Assembly: GCA_033557835.1 (NCBI GenBank)
Contig: JAWQRO010000005.1
Coordinates: 32,280 to 96,279 of the forward strand
DNA length: 64,000 bases
Reading direction: 5' to 3'
Source: Helochares maculicollis
Lineage: Eukaryota; Arthropoda; Insecta; Coleoptera; Hydrophilidae
Under the pieces are notes generated by a model. The model saw nothing but the letters and a program-made list of their open reading frames with translations. It was not told the DNA's origin and ran no database searches. The position numbers and the translations under genes were made by a program. Shown here piece after piece: positions 59,207-64,000 of the stretch (position 1 is the first letter of the stretch; each line of letters opens with the position of its first letter).

Positions 59207-59700
59207 AGCAAGGAAAGAATATAGAAGTACCTCCGATCTCACTTATCATCCAAATTAAATAGAAAATAAGTTGAATCTTAGTCCCAGATAAACATTTACA
59301 GAGTACGTGGTTTGTATTGCGTCCACAGAAAAGTTGAAGATAATACAAGTTATAGCGAAGGAAAGGATATTGAAGCAGATCCGATCTCTTCAACCGTCGA
59401 AACCAGAATGCGAATAATGTGAATTAGTCTATATGGAAGTTTCAAGGTAATTTGATTTCTATATCGTCCGTTGCTAAAATGAATATAATGCAAGTGGTCA
59501 GCAAAGAAAGAATATTTACATTCGAAATTAGATTAAGAATTTAATGAGTCATAGTCGTGGATGAATATTTCCGGATCACGTGATCTCTTCAACGGCCAAA
59601 GCACATCCGATCTCTTCAACCCTCGAATTTAGACTACGAAAAAAATTAGTCTCCCCTAATGGAATTTTCAAAGACCTCTGATTTCTACGTCGGCAAAAGC
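59207..59700 (+). repeat. Tandem repeat, period about 146 bp
   Basis: The motif AGCAA(A/G)GAAAGAATAT or GCGAAGGAAAGGATAT recurs at about 59207, 59353 and 59499. CCGATCTCTTCAACC(G/C)TCGAA recurs at 59379 and 59616, with a related GATCTCTTCAACGGCC at 59581. ATTAGTCT recurs downstream of two of these. The array is degenerate. Confidence 0.65.
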
Positions 59701-60813
59701 AGATGGAGAATTATACACATTTTTAGGCTTCTGTTTAAAAACGTTGGCTTTAATTGTATGGTTGGGTCAATGGAAAACGCTGTTAAAATTTCTTTAGACA
59801 CTCATTAACACACAGCATTGAATAATGTGAAACACAGAAACACGCAGCTGAAAAGACGATTCCAATGCAGATTTTAAAATTTCGTGAGTCAATAAAAGCA
59901 AGTTTCTTTGCCGTATTTATGACTGATAAAAAAATTACTCGTTACTTCATTTTGAAAAAAATAAAATATGAAATACGGAAGTAAATTAAAAATTAATCGT
60001 AATGCAATTAGAGGAAAAGCAAAAATTCTTAACGGTCCGTTTTAATTTGGGGGGACATTTTAACGCAAACTTGATAGATACTGAAAAAAATGCACTTGAC
60101 TCAATTGAGATGTTACAGAAGCTTTTTATTTCTGAAAAGAACTGAAATGCTATTAATTTCAGTTAAGGCTGGAGCTCCTCATAGCGATAAGAAATTTGAT
60201 CAGCTATCATTTACTGCCCTACCAATCATTATTAAGCTATATTTCTATCAAGGCTAAACAATTTGCAGGGGAATAAAATGGAAGTTGTTCAATTTTTGTA
60301 ATTTATATAGGGTTCAATGCATATATTCAATATATTAATAAGGAACATTAGATTCTTTCTCAGGATATATAAAGGGTAAATTTTTAATGTAATTGTGAAT
60401 TGTGCAATACCTTGTAATTTTAAAAAAGAAAATATATACTCTTAAGTAGTTTCTGATATTGATGCTTGCTAACACTTTTGCAAAGAATCCGATTTTAAAA
60501 TGTGAATTCATAACAAATATGGCTCCAATTTTACAATATAAATTCATAACTAAAAATTAAAAATATACCAGCAAAGTCTCACTTTCAGTTTTCAAATTTT
60601 CTACTTGCTATTGCTAATTTTTAAATGTATAGAATTTTTGTAACAACTTTGTAAAATGTTATATTACAAGGCTTACTTAAATTGAATAAATGGCACTGTA
60701 TTGGGGTCATATGAAAACTTTGTACTTGACAGTTTCTCGTGCTATTTAGAACGTGCACAACATTTCAATCGGGTAGATTAATTTTAAAGACTAGTTTACT
60801 TGTAAAAATTTAA
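59701..60813. other. AT-rich stretch, nothing recognised
   Basis: No gene or repeat that I recognise. Confidence 0.4.
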
Positions 60814-61120
60814 AAACTGTGCAGGTAAACAGCTACTTACAGTAGTCCTGCAGGCCTCAAAAGTTGCTACAGATCTACGATCTATGAGTTTTCATTAGTA
60901 GCCGTATGCCAAATTTCGTCGCTCCACCTCAAACAGTTTCGATCATGTTTAAAACACATACACACATACCTAGACAACATGCCAAATATGGTCAAAATGG
61001 ATTCAGGGGCACTCAAAACGTGGAGATCCGTAAAAATATCAATATAAAAATTTTTCACGATACCAACACCTTCCCTTTATTATTCTTCATATAGTAATAC
61101 GGGAATGTAAAAAGGATTGA
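60814..61120 (-). repeat. SINE-like dispersed repeat
   Basis: Read on the minus strand it begins TTTTTACATTCCCGTATTAC and continues with a GGATCTCCACGTTTTGAGTG block, CCCCTGAATCCAT, ATTTGGCATGTTGTCT, ACGAAATTTGGCATACGGC, GATCTGTAGCAACTTTTGAG and TTTACCTGCACAG. Copies lie at 36187-36510 (other strand) and, in part, at 32580-32740. A tRNA-like sequence lies directly upstream on the same strand (next entry), as in tRNA-derived SINEs. Confidence 0.7.
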
Positions 61121-61140
61121 AAATCAATTAGAACAAAAAA

Positions 61141-61225
61141 GTTTCTTCCGTTGGCGGGAATGGAACTCAGGATTTTTGCGTTAAGAAGCTGGTGATAACC
61201 GTAGACTGCGAAAAATCGTTCATAT
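61141..61225 (-). other. tRNA-like sequence (degenerate, possible SINE head)
   Basis: The minus strand reads GTCTACGGTTATCACC, then CTTAACGCAAAAATCC, then GAGTTCCATTCCCGCC. The text resembles the D arm, anticodon arm and B box of Val/Asp/Glu-type tRNAs (GGTTATCAC and GTTC-A--TCC). The T stem does not pair cleanly, so it is not a functional tRNA. It sits about 20 bases upstream of the dispersed repeat on the same strand. Confidence 0.5.
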
Positions 61226-63029
61226 ATTAGTACAGAGTTTTTGCTGTTCGTTTCAAACTACATTGTCATTATTTTAAAAGAGTTTTAGACTATATCAAGA
61301 TTTTTCGAGATAACGTTTAAATAAATAAAATAAGGTTTGTCTCCCACGACGGGGTCGTCTTTAAATATGCACTCTAATTTAATATATACAAATGGTTTGC
61401 CACATTTAGATTATATAGTATTATTTCCTAATTTTACAACCTCTCCAATGCATTTAATATAGTCATTAACACAATTTCAATTTAACTAAATCCACTACAT
61501 GTCGGCAGTTGTTCGCAATGTACGAGCTTTCCATTAAACAAATAATAATACATGTTAACAATTAACGGGAAGTTGAGGTTTTTGCATACAAGGCCATTAA
61601 GTAAACTGGAACAATTTGCAAAGACCTCGCTCAAAAAACACATACAATATTCTCATGTATACCTACTCATCTGCTGCATTTTTAATGACATAAACCTAAA
61701 TTGTTTCACGAAATTACACTGTTGGGATACATTAATACAAATACGCTCGTTATAATTCCTCTTATGCGTACACAGAAAATTGTTTAGGAGAATTTTGCTG
61801 ACTAAATATTTGACTTTTCACATTCTCGGCCTCCTGCAAGATACATAACGTACCTGGGAACGTAAACATCAATGAAAAGTTTACTCGCTCGTAAAATTTT
61901 TGAGGTAACTTTGTTTCGCAAATCGCGAATAAAATTAGAAAATCTCTCAAATTTGTAAGAAGCCTTCTTCAATATGATCTTTGTAGGCTATATTAAATCA
62001 GTTATTAAATTAAGGTACTTCATTACAAAACTATTTTGCGTTTTTATTGTGCTTAGACCATAGAATTATGTTGTTTTTTTAAAACAACCAGCATTAATTA
62101 TTTTATTCAAAATAAGCATTGGAAGTCAATATTTAAGCATTAGAATCAATCACACTATTGCAAAATAATTAAAAATTGTGCAGTTTTCTCTAAGTAGACA
62201 TTTTAAGCACATATTGGTTGGTAGCCAACTATATGTGAGAAATTTGTTTAAAGTTACGGCTAATACATGCACGAGGTAATGTGTCGTTGGAAATAAATCT
62301 GTTTGTATTTTTGAAAAATTTTGCGGCATTTTATCAAACCTCCCCTAAAACCAATAAAATATGAATTTCCGGAGTCTCTAATAGCTACTATATATTCTCC
62401 GGTGGAGAGATAAAAATGAAATGTAAGCCAGGAAACTGCAGCACAGAATAAAAATTGTTCGCTCCATTTTAAAATAGTTGTATATTCTAGATTTATTGGT
62501 AAACATTTGCAAATCTTAAACACATTGGTAAGTCGCTAAGATAGTTTAAAAGCAATTTTCTTCCTGAAAAATTATTAGACGTTCCAAGTTTGATTCGTTG
62601 CGAGGAAGAGTTTTTGATATTTTTTAAACGCAATTGCGTAAAAATTTACATGATTTTCTACTACATAATTAAATAACTTGAATTTCAAATTTAAATTTCG
62701 TAGGAGATGAATATTTTGCCTTATACAATTTCAAACGCGTAAGTTTCGCATGTGCGTGATGTAAATGCGACTTTCTCCCCCAGATAGCGCTAATTTCACA
62801 ATTCCTTGACTAACCAATATTTAGCTGCTCAAACTTGGTTCAAACTTAATAATTATATACAGTATATTACAAGCTCTAGCACAAAATTTATTTTTCAAAC
62901 ATTAAGTTGGCAGCATTTCATAATTAATAAGCTATATTAATTGAATATATACAAGTTGCATGAACAGCAATTAGCTACAGATTTAAATCTACACTATATA
63001 AAGCTGTCTAGTTTATTAGCAATCACCTA
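61226..63029. other. AT-rich stretch, nothing recognised
   Basis: No coding family or RNA gene. It ends in TA (63028-63029) before mariner copy 5. Confidence 0.4.
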
Positions 63030-64000
63030 CTAGGTTGTTCATAAAGTTTTCGGATCGATAAGAAAGGGCCTATATTTCCTTTATTATGTTGGTACACTCT
63101 TCATATGAACGTATGGGAAATTTCATTTCAATTTAACAATTCATTCTTTGTCTACAAGCCATTTAGTATCGACGTGTTACAGTATTATTTTACAATGAAA
63201 AAATCAAGTTTCCTGCAGTACTTCAATTTTTACTTTGTAGATTTAAAAGCAAAGGAAAATGATGTGTGTAAGGACTCTTCACATTCAATTAGTACAGCAG
63301 AAAGATGGAATGCTGAATATAAACGGGGACGTACAAACCCTGAAGACGTCTAAAAACAGCAGCAACACCAGAAATCATAGCAAAAATATAGGATATCGTG
63401 TTGGAAAATCGTCGAGTCGCCTGAAAGAGACCTAGTAAAAGTCCTAAGCATCTCATTGGAATAGTGTAAGTAATATTTTGACAGTATTGAGTTTCAGAAA
63501 TCTGTATGCACAACGGGTGCCGCATTCGCCAATAATGAAATAAAAACACATCCGAATACGATTTTCTCAGCAACATTTAGAGCGTATTCGTAAGAAAAAA
63601 GAGGATTTTGTGCGTCGATTAATCACAATGGATGAGACTTGGGTATATCAGCATGATCCTTAATCAAAACAAGAATGTAAAGACTGGTGTGAACCTGGTT
63701 CTTCGGCTCCGAAACAAGTTTGTGTCCAGAAATCGGCCAAAAAGGAGTTAGCATCCGTTTTTTTTGGGATCCGAAGGAAATTTTGTTTGTGGCTTACTTG
63801 CAAACTGATAAAAATAAATTCTGAATATTACTGCAACTTTTTAGACCAGTTGAAAGACAAAATTCGTGAAAAAATACCAGGTTTGCAGAGGAAAAAAATA
63901 CTTTTTCTTCGGGACAATGCAACGTGTCACAATAGTATTTTGACAATGATTAAAATCCATGAATTCAAGTTCCAATTTTTGGAGCATCCACTGAATCCAC
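63030..64000 (+). mobile_element. Mariner element, family A copy 5 (continues beyond the window)
   Basis: The left terminal repeat CTAGGTTGTTCATAAAG follows TA. The + strand encodes the N-terminal domain (63190-63350, ending AEYKRGRTNPEDV then a stop) and a VNNILT-like linker. The first catalytic block MDETWVYQHDP-stop is near 63630. The second catalytic block LFLRDNATCHNSILTM is near 63910-63960. The window cuts it just before the third block. It holds more of the central transposase than the other family A copies, but has stops and frameshifts. Confidence 0.9.

Noticed and set aside
1..64000. CRISPR arrays, prophage or bacterial operons
   Set aside because: No regularly spaced short repeats, no ribosome binding site and ORF packing. 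The intron-containing gene and mariner content show a eukaryotic genome.

Overview
The window looks like AT-rich nuclear DNA from an insect. Introns are short (52-101 nt in several cases) with ordinary GT-AG borders. The one clear host gene has its best-known relative in Drosophila encore. The rest is dominated by insect-type mariner elements, RNase H-bearing and RTE-like LINE fragments, a TTAA-flanked Mutator/Kolobok-like element and tandem repeats. I cannot name the order or species from sequence alone.

Host gene. On the + strand, 13 coding exons between 45894 and 53872 join in frame into a protein of about 1144 residues. It carries an R3H domain followed by a SUZ domain, and conserved blocks shared with vertebrate R3HDM1/R3HDM2/ARPP21 and fly Encore. 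This is the encore/R3HDM family of cytoplasmic RNA-binding proteins. A probable further 5' exon lies at 44880-44949. The 3' UTR may run to about 56260. Upstream, three signals could belong to the 5' end of this or another + strand gene: a GC-richer block ending in a strong splice donor (17750-17997), a TATA/Inr pair followed by a donor (24632-24735), and a recursive-splice-like AG|GTAAGC motif (25036/25037).

Repeats and mobile DNA by region. 1.2-2.5 kb and 30.2-31.3 kb hold two copies of a composite repeat with a 230-260 bp internal tandem. One mariner family has five decayed copies (2.8, 8.2, 26.2, 42.5 and 63.0 kb; the last runs off the window). Other mariner lineages lie at 6.8-7.5, 31.6-32.2 and 37.2-38.2 kb. 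A nearly full-length decayed element with Mutator-like transposase fills 12131-14360. A 1.5 kb direct tandem duplication lies at 18.8-21.9 kb. LINE remnants lie at 27.0-27.85 kb (RTE-like) and 34.9-35.9 kb (I-clade-like). A dispersed SINE-like repeat has copies at 32.6, 36.2 and 60.8 kb, the last next to a tRNA-like sequence. Tandem arrays with periods near 185 and 146 bp lie at 58.0-58.4 and 59.2-59.7 kb.

Most of the remaining sequence shows no convincing coding or RNA gene. I found no clear novel multi-gene system. The best leads are the retainable 63-nt intron at the end of the SUZ domain, the recursive-splice candidate, the TTAA-flanked Mutator-like element, the 1.5 kb duplication with a locally conserved antisense peptide, and two small unassigned ORFs.
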